Shown here piece after piece: positions 16,872-25,645 of a stretch of 64,000 nt of DNA (position 1 is the first letter of the stretch; each line of letters opens with the position of its first letter). Below the pieces are notes generated by a model that searched no databases, was not told the DNA's origin, and was given only the letters and a program-made list of their open reading frames with translations. This stretch comes from Bombella pollinis (GTDB lineage Bacteria; Pseudomonadota; Alphaproteobacteria; Acetobacterales; Acetobacteraceae): NCBI RefSeq assembly GCF_026385485.1, contig NZ_JANIDX010000003.1:124001-188000 (forward strand), read 5' to 3'. The position numbers were made by a program, and so were the translations under genes.

Positions 16872-18239
16872 ATGTCATTTTTTTCCGATGCTGAAGCTGG
16901 TTTTCTTCAGAAACATCTTTCCCGCCGGTCCCTTATGGGCGGGGTGGCTGCGGGGGGTGTTTTGGCTACGCCGCTGGGCCTTTTAGGGGGGCGTGCTTAT
17001 GCCAGTGGTGAGGCGGCTCCGGCAGAGATTACTGTAGCCAATGCTCATCAGGCACCGATTCCTATCGTGGTGCCTAATTTTGGGGCGGGGCTAGGGGATC
17101 AGATTTCTAGCGTGATTACCGCAGACCTTAGCAGCACAGGGTTGTTTGAGGTATTAGGTGGTGATGTTCCCGCCTCTCGCCAGCCAGATTTTCATGCGTT
17201 GAAAGCCCGTGGCGCGCGCGTTGCTGTAGCGGGGAGCGCAACAGGGGCGGACAATGTAAGGGTCGAGATGCGCTTGTGGGATGTATTGGCAGGCCAGCAG
17301 ATGACAGGCCGTGCTTATACGGCCTCTCAAAGCAACTGGCGGCGGATTGCTCACATCATCGCTGATGAGATTTACAAGCGGTTATTAGGTGAGGACGGGT
17401 ATTTCGATACGCGGATTGCCTATATCGCGCGGACAGGCCCGCGGCGGCATCAAACAACCCGTCTTGCGATTATGGACCAAGATGGGGCGAACGCGCATAT
17501 GCTGACCAATGGCAGCTGGTTGACGTTGGAGCCACGCTTTAGTCCAATTAGCGAGAAGCTTGCGTTCCTCTCCTATGCCAATAATCGCCCACGCGTTTAT
17601 GTCTATGACCTCAATAGCGGGCAGCAGACGATTCTTGGCACATTTGAGGGTATCTCTTTTGCGCCGCGCTTCTCCCCTGATGGGCGGAGCATTATCCTCT
17701 CAGCCACAACGCGTGATGGCGGGGCGGATTTGTATCTCATTGACCTTGCTACGCAACATCGGCGTAAGCTGACAGGTACCCCAGGTGTGATTGATACCAG
17801 CCCGTGCTTTAGCCCTGATGGGCGGAGCATTGTCTTCAACTCCGATCGTGGTGGTTCACCCCAGCTTTACGTTATGAGTGCCGATGGGGGGAATGTACGG
17901 CGGATTTCTTACGGGAATGGGCATTATGGCTCCCCCGTATGGTCACCACGGGGGGATCAAATTGCCTTTACGCGCATTGGTCATGGTGGATTCTCCCTAG
18001 GGTTGATGGGCCCAGATGGTGTTGGTGAGCGGACCTTGACAGAAGGCTTCACGGTGGAGAGTCCCAGTTTTGCGCCTAATGGCCGGGCTTTGGCCTTCTG
18101 CCGTCAAAATGCCGCTGGAACGGGGGGATCTGGTTTTACCTCTACCATTGAGGTGATTGATGTTGCTGGGTTTAACGAGCATAGCATCCCCACCACAACG
18201 GGCGCGTCAGACCCGGCTTGGTCTCCTTTACGGCGGTAA
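16872..18239 (+). CDS. tolB: TolB, periplasmic beta-propeller of the Tol-Pal system
   Basis: Soluble propeller protein that binds Pal and the TolA system. The N-terminal domain (about 50-175) has VPNFG and DLSSTGLFEVL; then come repeats with FSPDGRSI, FSPISEKLAF, SPRGDQIAF and FAPNGRALAF typical of TolB blades. The signal peptide is unusual: LSRRSLMGGVAAGG with arginines 18 and 19 and a hydrophobic stretch, then AYASG as probable cleavage site, which looks like a Tat signal instead of the Sec signal of E. coli TolB. 455 residues. Confidence 0.94.
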   Translation: MSFFSDAEAGFLQKHLSRRSLMGGVAAGGVLATPLGLLGGRAYASGEAAPAEITVANAHQAPIPIVVPNFGAGLGDQISSVITADLSSTGLFEVLGGDVPASRQPDFHALKARGARVAVAGSATGADNVRVEMRLWDVLAGQQMTGRAYTASQSNWRRIAHIIADEIYKRLLGEDGYFDTRIAYIARTGPRRHQTTRLAIMDQDGANAHMLTNGSWLTLEPRFSPISEKLAFLSYANNRPRVYVYDLNSGQQTILGTFEGISFAPRFSPDGRSIILSATTRDGGADLYLIDLATQHRRKLTGTPGVIDTSPCFSPDGRSIVFNSDRGGSPQLYVMSADGGNVRRISYGNGHYGSPVWSPRGDQIAFTRIGHGGFSLGLMGPDGVGERTLTEGFTVESPSFAPNGRALAFCRQNAAGTGGSGFTSTIEVIDVAGFNEHSIPTTTGASDPAWSPLRR

Positions 18240-18324
18240 GGGGTATTTCGGTTTTTCTTGTTCGCGCAGTGCGGGCGGGGGAAGGCTCCCTCATATAGGG
18301 GGAGATTATTTTGGAGGAATGGTT

Positions 18325-18813
18325 ATGAAAATTACAAAGATTGCCGCTTTAGGCATGGTTTGCGCTTTGGCTGCATGTAGTGGTGGCCATAGAGATGATA
18401 ACGGTGATGGCAATGGCCAGAACGTATCCCAACAGCAATATAATCAGGGTCCCACACCGGGCAGTGAGGGTGACCTTGTTGCCACAGCAGGGGATCGCAT
18501 CTATTTCGAGCTGAATAAGAATCAGCTTGATGGCGATGCTCGCGCAACATTGGATAAGCAGGCTGAGTGGTTGGCTCGTTATCCGCAGGTGAATATTCTC
18601 ATCGCAGGGAATTGTGATGATCGCGGGACAGAGGAATATAATATTGCTCTGGGGCAGCGTCGTGCCAATGCGGCGCGTGAATATTTGGAGGCCAAGGGTG
18701 TTGCTCCAACACGCATCATGACCATTTCGTATGGTAAGGACCGCCCAACAGCTGATGGTGATACACCAGATGCATGGGCACAAAATCGTAACGCGATTAC
18801 CTCTGTCCGCTAA
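18325..18813 (+). CDS. pal: Peptidoglycan-associated lipoprotein Pal
   Basis: Outer-membrane lipoprotein that grips peptidoglycan through an OmpA-like domain. The lipobox CALAAC gives a lipidated cysteine near residue 18. The OmpA-like part includes IYFELNKNQLDGDAR, GNCDDRGTEEYN and RRANAAREYL. 162 residues from the ATG at 18325, with GGAGGA seven bases upstream; an ATG two codons earlier sits too close to that site. Confidence 0.95.
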   Translation: MKITKIAALGMVCALAACSGGHRDDNGDGNGQNVSQQQYNQGPTPGSEGDLVATAGDRIYFELNKNQLDGDARATLDKQAEWLARYPQVNILIAGNCDDRGTEEYNIALGQRRANAAREYLEAKGVAPTRIMTISYGKDRPTADGDTPDAWAQNRNAITSVR

Positions 18814-18847
18814 GAGTAGTTAGGGGGTTGATGCCCCTTATGGGGAG

Positions 18848-18883
18848 AAATCGGGCCGGTTGGAGAGACCGGTCCGATTTTAT
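18848..18883 (+). terminator. Rho-independent terminator after pal
   Basis: Stem AAATCGGGCCGGT/ACCGGTCCGATTT (one G-U pair) with a 7-base loop, followed by TTTTAT. It lies 35 bases after the pal stop and just before cpoB, so cpoB expression may depend on read-through or its own promoter. Confidence 0.75.
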
Positions 18884-18921
18884 ATGTAATGATGGCTCAT
18901 CGGTGGGGAGTTAAAGAGATT

Positions 18922-19887
18922 ATGCGTCATTCTGCTGAGACTATGACAAGCATGACATGTGCGGTGATGCGGGGGTTAGGGGGGCTTGCCCTGCTATCTT
19001 ACGCAGTAGCTTCGGTGGCATGGGCGGATGATTCCCTCTCGCGCGAGGCGATCATGAAGCAACATCAAGCTCTTGCTCAACAACATGAGCATAATGCGGA
19101 TGAGGGCGGGGAAGCTCTTGATGACCTAAGCGATAGCGGTGCCAGCACTGCCGAGCCAGAGACATTGCCTTCACCCGCTCCTAGCACATCAGAGGGGCGC
19201 GAGGAGACAACCCGTGCTGCGGCGTCATCGCATCAAAGGGGCAGCAGCGACCTGGTGACCACGCTGCTTGAGCGCGTCACGGCGTTGGAAGGCCAAGTGC
19301 GGGAGATGCACGGGCAGATGGAGCAGATGAGCAATCAACTCCATCAAGATGAAGCGACAGTGAATAAGCAGCTTGGTGATATGCAATTTGCTTTGGAGAA
19401 TGGCCATCATGCTGCGGCTACCCCACATGCGGCGGAGAGCCATGCAACCCCAGCGGTAGTGGGTGATGCGCCTTCTGCTGCCTCTGCGGCGGTTGTGCCT
19501 CATAATGGGGCAGATGCCTTACAAGCGGGGCGAGCTGCTTTGAAAGCACATAATTACAAAGAGGCTGAGGAGCAGGCCCGTCAGGCTATTAAAGAGGGTA
19601 AAACGGGGTGGAGCAAAACAGAAGCTCAGTTCTTGCTCGCGCAATCTCTAGCGGGGCAGAAAGCTTATAAAAATGCGGCTTTAACATATTATGATATTTA
19701 TAGCCGTACACCGACCTCTCCCCGCGCGCCGGAATCACTGCTTGGGGTTTCGGCCTCTATGTTGGCGTTAGGCAATAAAGCGGCCTCCTGCGAGGCATTG
19801 CAGCGGTTACATAAAGAGTTCCCCAATGCATCTGCACGGGTAAAGGCGTCTGAAAAAATCTTCCGTGAGAGAGCATCTTGCCATTAA
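18922..19887 (+). CDS. cpoB: CpoB (YbgF), periplasmic Tol-Pal coordinator
   Basis: Periplasmic protein that ties peptidoglycan synthesis to Tol-driven outer-membrane constriction. It has a signal peptide ending near SVAWA-DD, a low-complexity acidic linker, a coiled coil at about residues 110-150 (LLERVTALEGQVREM) and C-terminal TPR repeats (about 195-320, ALKAHNYKEAEEQARQAI onward). I place the start at the ATG at 18922; another ATG at 18889 would add 11 residues before the signal peptide and begin close to the terminator. 321 residues. Confidence 0.88.
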   Translation: MRHSAETMTSMTCAVMRGLGGLALLSYAVASVAWADDSLSREAIMKQHQALAQQHEHNADEGGEALDDLSDSGASTAEPETLPSPAPSTSEGREETTRAAASSHQRGSSDLVTTLLERVTALEGQVREMHGQMEQMSNQLHQDEATVNKQLGDMQFALENGHHAAATPHAAESHATPAVVGDAPSAASAAVVPHNGADALQAGRAALKAHNYKEAEEQARQAIKEGKTGWSKTEAQFLLAQSLAGQKAYKNAALTYYDIYSRTPTSPRAPESLLGVSASMLALGNKAASCEALQRLHKEFPNASARVKASEKIFRERASCH

Positions 19888-21238
19888 GGCGGGGGTAGGG
19901 ACATCGCCCCCTCATCTCATACAGGCTGGGGAGGCAGAGCCGCTTACAGAGGTCGAGTTTCGCGCTTTGATGGCGTTGGTGGAGCCTATAGGGCCTGATG
20001 AGGCAGGGCATCCGGTTTGTATTGCGGTATCGGGCGGAGGGGATTCCATGGCCCTTGCCCTTTTAGCGCGGCGATGGCGGCGGCATGTTCTTGCGTTAGT
20101 GGTGGACCATGCGTTGCGTGAAGAGTCCGCAGCGGAGGCCCGTTTAACATGTGAGCGTTTAGTGGCGTTGGATATTCCCGCGCGGTTATTAACATTAGGG
20201 CCGTTGGCTGCGGGGGGGCTACAGCAACGCGCACGTGAGGGGCGTTTTGCTGCTTTGGAGGCAGCATGCGTGGACGCTGGAGCAACGGTTCTTTTGGTTG
20301 CCCATCATGAGGCTGACCAAGAAGAAACACTCTGGATGCGGCATGAGCGTGGCAGCGGTACGCGAGGGCTAGCGGGTATGGCCCATCGTGCTGCGCGTGG
20401 GCGGATTATAGTGGCACGGCCATTATTGGGGGTCAGGCCAGAGCGTTTACGCGCCACATTGCAGCAAGCTGGTGTGGCCTGGTGCGAGGACCCGTCTAAT
20501 CAAAATCGCCGGTTTCGCCGTGTTCAAGTGCGGCAAGATATAACCTCAGCGCAGCGGCGTATGATGAGGGAGCTGCAACAAAAGGCGTGTATAGCCCAGC
20601 AAGAGGATGACGCATGGGTAGCGCGCTTCCTTGCTCATGGGGTGGCGTGGCAGCCAGAAGGATGGCTAAAGCTGGCTCCTTTTCTGATTCAAACAGCGCA
20701 TGAGAGGCCGCATATCTTTATAGATGATGGGCTGGATGAAACGCGCTTTGCCGCTTTATGTGATGAGGTGATGGGCCGATTGATTCGGCTCATTGGGGGG
20801 CAGGATTATGCTCCTACGCGGCATGCTGTGGCTGCTTTGCGCCGTGCTGGGCATGGGGCGTTAGGGCGGGCTTGTCTTACCCCGTTAAAAGGGCAGGAGC
20901 GAGGTTGGATGTTGTACCGTGAGGCACGCAATCTTGCAGGGGCTATGCCCGCTTATACAGGGCAATGGTGGGATGGGCGATGGCGATATTACGGGCCGGA
21001 ATATTCTGATGTAGTGATTGCTGCTTTAGGCATGCAGGCTACGCGATGGCGTGAGGGGCGTGATGTGCCTGCCTGCATCTTACCGAGTCTGCCGGCTTTA
21101 TGGCGTGGGGAGGAGCTTGTGGCTGTGCCAGAGGCTATGCGTGGTTTGCGCTCTGATGTCCCCCGTGTGGCTTTTGTATGGGAGGGGGGAATCCCTGTTA
21201 CGGGTGAGCGTGATTGGCAGAGTGGCTACGCTGAATAG
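19865..21238 (+). CDS. tilS: tRNA(Ile)-lysidine synthetase
   Basis: ATP-dependent enzyme that modifies the wobble cytidine of tRNA-Ile(CAU) to lysidine so that it reads AUA. The PP-loop SGGGDSMALALL is visible near residue 55, followed by VVDHALREES, AHHEADQEET and the ARPLLGVRPERLR segment with CEDPSNQNRRFRR. The C-terminal domain is weakly conserved, as usual. Start GTG at 19865 overlaps cpoB by 23 bases; a later start at an internal ATG has no ribosome site. 457 residues. Confidence 0.88.
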   Translation: MREHLAIKAGVGTSPPHLIQAGEAEPLTEVEFRALMALVEPIGPDEAGHPVCIAVSGGGDSMALALLARRWRRHVLALVVDHALREESAAEARLTCERLVALDIPARLLTLGPLAAGGLQQRAREGRFAALEAACVDAGATVLLVAHHEADQEETLWMRHERGSGTRGLAGMAHRAARGRIIVARPLLGVRPERLRATLQQAGVAWCEDPSNQNRRFRRVQVRQDITSAQRRMMRELQQKACIAQQEDDAWVARFLAHGVAWQPEGWLKLAPFLIQTAHERPHIFIDDGLDETRFAALCDEVMGRLIRLIGGQDYAPTRHAVAALRRAGHGALGRACLTPLKGQERGWMLYREARNLAGAMPAYTGQWWDGRWRYYGPEYSDVVIAALGMQATRWREGRDVPACILPSLPALWRGEELVAVPEAMRGLRSDVPRVAFVWEGGIPVTGERDWQSGYAE

Positions 21239-21407
21239 AGGCTATGTAAAGATGAAATCTCTTACATAAATGCAAAAAAGAGCGTCTTTTGTCCCCTTTC
21301 TACGTTGTAAGGGGTAGGAACCGAGGCAGAAATACCTATCTTGAGGGGACTAGAGAGAGTCGTGTGGGGTGAAACTGCATGGCCTATTTAATGGGGTATG
21401 AAAATAG

Positions 21408-23300
21408 ATGAACAACATTGGCCGTAATGTTGCGATTTGGGTGGTCATCGTTTTGGCAGCCATCGGTGTGCTGGCAGCATTCCAGCCCGGTAGTCATCAG
21501 GTGACTCAAAAAATTGCTTATTCCGATTTTGTGCATGACGTGGAAGGCCATGAGGTGCGCTCGGTGACCATTCAGGACCAGAATATTTCTGGTGTACTGA
21601 CGAATGGGACATCTTTTGAGACATACGCCCCAGAGGACCCGATGCTCGTCCCGCGTCTTACCTCTGCTGGTGTGCAGGTGACGGCTCATCCATCGCAGAG
21701 TGATGATAATTCGGGCTGGCGTTATATCATGGCGTATCTGCCGATTCTGCTTTTGCTCGGCTTAGGCTTTATGTTGTTTCGTCAGATGCAAAATGGCGGT
21801 GCCGGTGGGCGTGGGGCGATGAGCTTTGGTAAATCGCGCGCTAAGATGATGGTCGAGAAAAAGAGCCGTGTGACTTTTGCCGATGTTGCTGGGATTGAAG
21901 AAGCTAAAGAGGAACTGGTCGAGATTGTCGACTTCCTAAAGGACCCGCATAAATATACCCGGCTGGGGGGGAAGATTCCCAAAGGGGTGTTGTTGGTTGG
22001 CCCGCCCGGTACCGGTAAGACCTTGCTCGCCCGCGCCGTTGCGGGGGAGGCGAATGTGCCTTTCTTCAGCATTTCCGGTTCTGATTTTGTGGAGATGTTT
22101 GTCGGTGTTGGGGCATCGCGTGTGCGCGATATGTTCGAGCAAGGGAAGAAGAACGCCCCCTGCATTATCTTTATTGATGAGATTGACGCAGTTGGCCGCC
22201 ATCGCGGCGCAGGCATGGGCGGCGGTAATGATGAGCGTGAGCAGACGCTGAATCAAATGCTCGTGGAGATGGATGGGTTTGATAGTAATGAGGGCGTCAT
22301 CCTGATTGCTGCGACTAACCGCCCTGATGTTTTGGATTCTGCTCTGCTGCGTCCCGGTCGTTTTGACCGCCAAGTGGTTGTGTCGAACCCGGATGTGAGA
22401 GGGCGTGAGAAGATTCTTCAAGTCCATATGAAGAAGTTGCCGCTCTCCTCTGATGTGAATCCAAAAGTGATTGCGCGTGGGACCGTTGGCTTCTCTGGTG
22501 CGGAGCTGGCTAACCTTGTAAATGAGGCGGCGTTATTTGCGGCACGTTTGGGCTTGCGGACAGTAAGCATGGCGCAATTTGATGAAGCGCATGATAAGGT
22601 ACGGATGGGCGCAGAACGCCGCTCTGCCGTTATTGAGGAAGAAGAGAAGAAGATGACCGCCTATCATGAGGCGGCACACGCTTTGGCGAGTTATTATAGC
22701 CCGAGTGCTGACCCAATGCATAAAGCAACGATCATTCCGCGTGGGCAAGCTTTGGGGATGGTGCAGTCCTTGCCGGAGAAAGATAATCTTGCCTACCGGC
22801 GGCAATGGTGCCTCTCTAGGATTGTGATTTGTATGGGAGGTCGCGTTGGTGAGGAGGTTATCTTTGGGCATGATGAGGTAAGTGCCGGGGCGGCTGGTGA
22901 TATTCAGTCGGCAACAGGCATTGCTCGGCAGATGGTCACACGATGGGGTATGAGCGATAAGCTGGGCATGATGGACTATGCTGATCAGGATACACTCTCT
23001 GGCATCACAGCACGGGAGGTGGATCAGGAGGTCCGCAAAATCCTGGATGAGGCCTATGCTACATGCCGCCATATCATTCTGACCCATATGGAGGCGTTTC
23101 ACCGTGTTGCGCAGGCCTTGTTGGAGTATGAAACTCTAACAGGTGAGGAGATTGGTCGTCTCATCCGTGGGGAGCCTTTAGGCCGTACTGATGAGGAGAA
23201 TCAGTCCTTCCATGGGCGTAGGCCTTCTGTGCCCTCATTTATTCAAGGGGTGAGTGCTTCTGTTGGGGATGATGGGCCGGTAGCTCCACAACCGGCTTAA
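21408..23300 (+). CDS. ftsH: Membrane AAA+ zinc protease FtsH
   Basis: Membrane-anchored protease for quality control of membrane proteins and regulated turnover. Two N-terminal helices (about residues 8-25 and 106-124) flank a periplasmic domain. The AAA module has Walker A GPPGTGKT (198-205), Walker B IIFIDEIDAVG and the second region of homology RPGRFDRQV. The zinc site is HEAAH, fitting HEXXH, with the distal acidic ligand in the SAGAAGDIQ region. 630 residues, normal. A gap of 169 bases after tilS is room for its own promoter. Confidence 0.96.
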   Translation: MNNIGRNVAIWVVIVLAAIGVLAAFQPGSHQVTQKIAYSDFVHDVEGHEVRSVTIQDQNISGVLTNGTSFETYAPEDPMLVPRLTSAGVQVTAHPSQSDDNSGWRYIMAYLPILLLLGLGFMLFRQMQNGGAGGRGAMSFGKSRAKMMVEKKSRVTFADVAGIEEAKEELVEIVDFLKDPHKYTRLGGKIPKGVLLVGPPGTGKTLLARAVAGEANVPFFSISGSDFVEMFVGVGASRVRDMFEQGKKNAPCIIFIDEIDAVGRHRGAGMGGGNDEREQTLNQMLVEMDGFDSNEGVILIAATNRPDVLDSALLRPGRFDRQVVVSNPDVRGREKILQVHMKKLPLSSDVNPKVIARGTVGFSGAELANLVNEAALFAARLGLRTVSMAQFDEAHDKVRMGAERRSAVIEEEEKKMTAYHEAAHALASYYSPSADPMHKATIIPRGQALGMVQSLPEKDNLAYRRQWCLSRIVICMGGRVGEEVIFGHDEVSAGAAGDIQSATGIARQMVTRWGMSDKLGMMDYADQDTLSGITAREVDQEVRKILDEAYATCRHIILTHMEAFHRVAQALLEYETLTGEEIGRLIRGEPLGRTDEENQSFHGRRPSVPSFIQGVSASVGDDGPVAPQPA

Positions 23301-23329
23301 CGATTCCTTTTAAAAAAGAGGGTTAAGAG

Positions 23330-23361
23330 CAGGCGTATGGCGGAGGTCATGCGCCTGTTTT
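23330..23361 (+). terminator. Terminator after ftsH
   Basis: Stem CAGGCGTATG/CATGCGCCTG with one G-U pair, 8-base loop, followed by TTTTG. It lies 30 bases after the ftsH stop. Confidence 0.65.
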
Positions 23362-23442
23362 GTTAGGGGAAGGCCTTGCGTCCTAAAAGGGAGGCTGGCA
23401 TCACAGCGGCGATGGGTGTTTTAGTCGATAAAGGGGAAGGGC

Positions 23443-24813
23443 ATGGCAGGTAAACGGACGTTTTTCGGCACGGATGGTATTCGCGGTACGGCGAATATGG
23501 CCCCCATGACGGTAGATATCGCCCAGACCCTAGGCCAAGCGGCTGGCTTGTATTTTTGCCGCCAGAGTGAGACAGGCCGCCAACATCGCCATACGATTAT
23601 TGTGGGGAAGGATACGCGTCTTTCTGGCTATATGATTGAATGTGCTTTGGTCTCTGGCTTTTTATCTGCCGGGGTGGATGTCGTGCTGTTAGGGCCTTTA
23701 CCTACGCCAGCCGTTGCGTTTTTAACGCGGTCTTTGCGAGCGGATTTAGGCGTGATGATTTCTGCCTCGCATAACCCGTTTACGGATAATGGCATTAAAC
23801 TTTTTGGCCCTGATGGCTTTAAGCTCTCCGATGCTGTCGAGGCAGAGATTGAAGCTCTGATGGCGGAGGATTTAAGTGGGCAGCTCGCCTCTCCTGCGGC
23901 GATTGGTCGTGCCTCTCGGCTGAATGACGCTGCAGGGCGTTATATTGAGAGTGTGAAATCATCCTTCCCCCGTGGGCTACGGCTGGATGGGTTGAAGATT
24001 GTTTTGGATTGCGCTCATGGCTCAGCTTATCGTGTGGCTCCGGTCGCTTTGTGGGAGTTGGGGGCAGAGGTCATTACTTTGGGGGCTTCCCCTGATGGGC
24101 TGAATATTAATGATGGCGTTGGCTCCACCCATCCAGAAGTCCTATGTGCTGCGGTGCGTGAGCATAAGGCTGATTGCGGCATTGCGTTAGATGGTGATGC
24201 AGACCGCGTGTTGATTGTAAATGAGCGCGGCGAGATAGTGGACGGAGACCAGATTTTGGCTCTGATTGCGACCTTATGGCAGCGGTTAGGCTGCTTAAAA
24301 GGGACTGAAATTGTCGCAACAGTGATGTCCAATATGGGGCTAGAGGCTTACCTTGCCACGCAAGGTTTAAGCTTATACCGCACGGCGGTGGGGGACCGCT
24401 ATGTTGTGGAGCGGATGCGCCAAACAGGGGGGAATCTAGGGGGGGAGCAGTCTGGCCATATGGTGTTGTCTGATTATGCGACAACGGGTGATGGGCTGTT
24501 AGCGGCCTTGCAAGTGCTGGCGGCGTTGGTCGAGACGGGTAAAAAAGCGAGTGAACTTTGTCAGTTATTTACCCCTTATCCGCAGCGTTTACAGAATGTG
24601 CCGTATCAGGAGGTGAACCCGATGACGCATCCTGATTTAAAAGAGATTGTGCAATGGGCGGAGGAGCAGCTTGCTGGGAAGGGGCGGCTTCTTTTGCGGG
24701 CGAGTGGGACAGAGCCTTTAATTCGCGTTATGGTCGAGGCGCAGGATAAGGCGTTGGTTGATATGGTTGTAGAGCGTGTAAGTGCGTATATTCGTACATT
24801 AACAACAGCTTAG
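23443..24813 (+). CDS. glmM: Phosphoglucosamine mutase
   Basis: Converts glucosamine-6-phosphate to glucosamine-1-phosphate for UDP-GlcNAc, feeding peptidoglycan and lipopolysaccharide. Landmarks in 456 residues: FFGTDGIRGTAN at the start, the phosphoserine loop ISASHNPFTDNG (Ser109), the metal-binding loop ALDGDADRVL, the sugar-binding GGEQSGHMV and the phosphate-binding RASGTEPLIRVM near the end. The ftsH-glmM order is common in proteobacteria. Confidence 0.96.
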   Translation: MAGKRTFFGTDGIRGTANMAPMTVDIAQTLGQAAGLYFCRQSETGRQHRHTIIVGKDTRLSGYMIECALVSGFLSAGVDVVLLGPLPTPAVAFLTRSLRADLGVMISASHNPFTDNGIKLFGPDGFKLSDAVEAEIEALMAEDLSGQLASPAAIGRASRLNDAAGRYIESVKSSFPRGLRLDGLKIVLDCAHGSAYRVAPVALWELGAEVITLGASPDGLNINDGVGSTHPEVLCAAVREHKADCGIALDGDADRVLIVNERGEIVDGDQILALIATLWQRLGCLKGTEIVATVMSNMGLEAYLATQGLSLYRTAVGDRYVVERMRQTGGNLGGEQSGHMVLSDYATTGDGLLAALQVLAALVETGKKASELCQLFTPYPQRLQNVPYQEVNPMTHPDLKEIVQWAEEQLAGKGRLLLRASGTEPLIRVMVEAQDKALVDMVVERVSAYIRTLTTA

Positions 24814-24814
24814 G

Positions 24815-24853
24815 GTAAAAAAGAGGGGACATTCTGTAACAAGAATGTCCCCC
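24815..24853 (-). terminator. Terminator of the ctrA-like gene (possibly bidirectional)
   Basis: Perfect 11-base stem GGGGACATTCT/AGAATGTCCCC with a 6-base loop. On the minus strand it is followed by TCTTTTTTA, a proper U-tract, and lies 28 bases after the ctrA-like stop. The hairpin also follows glmM directly and may stop transcripts from both sides. Confidence 0.8.
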
Positions 24854-24880
24854 TTGGGAGTAGTGAAGCGTCAAGGCTGG

Positions 24881-25645
24881 TTAGCCAGCATGACAGAGGT
24901 CAGCGACATTATTACTATGGCCCACTGTTTGCGGTGCCGTAGCTGTGAGGGTTGGTGTTGGGGTGGCTGTTGTTGTGGGGTCTTGCAGAATATACCCACG
25001 GCCCCAGACAGTGATAATCATATGGCCCACACCAAACCGCTGTAATTTACGGCGGAGCTTGCAAATAAAGACATCAATAATCTTCATTTCTGGCTCATCA
25101 ATGCCGCCATAAAGATGGTTTAGGAACATATCTTTAGTAAGCACAGCCCCTTTACGGAGGAGGAGAAGCTCTAAGATGGAGTATTCCTTGCTGGTAAGGT
25201 TGAGGAATTGGCCATTCACACTTACCATACGTCCCTCAAGGTCAAGCTCCAGCGGCCCAGCGGTGAGGCGTGGCTCTGGCACCCCATAGGCACGGCGTGT
25301 TAAAGCTTGGATGCGCGCTTGGGTCTCGCTCATATCAAAAGGCTTGGTGACGTAGTCATCTGCCCCAGCAGAGAAAGCGGCAACCTTCGTTTTAGCATCT
25401 GCATGGGATGAGAGAACCATGATGGGGGTCGTCAGCCGGGACCGCCGCAACTGGCGAATCAATTCCTCACCGGACTGGTCTGGTAAGTCCAAAGCGGTGA
25501 TGAAAAGATCGTATTGGTAATGTTTGAACATGTCGAGAGCTTCATTAGCTGATTTGACATGCTCAACCTGATAAGAGAACCGTTCCAGCACGGTAATGAG
25601 CTGTTCTACAGCGATGCTGTCACTTTCAGCGATAAGAATACGCAT
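24881..25645 (-). CDS. CtrA-type response regulator lacking the phospho-acceptor Asp
   Basis: OmpR-family regulator closely resembling alphaproteobacterial CtrA: the DNA-binding part matches it nearly word for word (LTSKEYSILELL, LTKDMFLNHLYGG, EPEMKIIDVFICKLRRKL, VWGRGYIL). The receiver is altered. At the position of Asp51 of CtrA (YDxxLLDLNLPD) the sequence reads YDLFITALDLPD, giving Ala51, and the acidic pair is Glu7-Ser8 instead of Glu-Asp. Ser79 and Lys101 remain. Classical phosphorelay control is therefore unlikely; the protein may act unphosphorylated. A Thr/Pro-rich tail of about 30 residues extends beyond the usual C terminus. ATG at 25645 follows AAGGGAG. The gene is monocistronic with its own terminator. 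Confidence 0.85.
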   Translation of the reverse strand: MRILIAESDSIAVEQLITVLERFSYQVEHVKSANEALDMFKHYQYDLFITALDLPDQSGEELIRQLRRSRLTTPIMVLSSHADAKTKVAAFSAGADDYVTKPFDMSETQARIQALTRRAYGVPEPRLTAGPLELDLEGRMVSVNGQFLNLTSKEYSILELLLLRKGAVLTKDMFLNHLYGGIDEPEMKIIDVFICKLRRKLQRFGVGHMIITVWGRGYILQDPTTTATPTPTLTATAPQTVGHSNNVADLCHAG

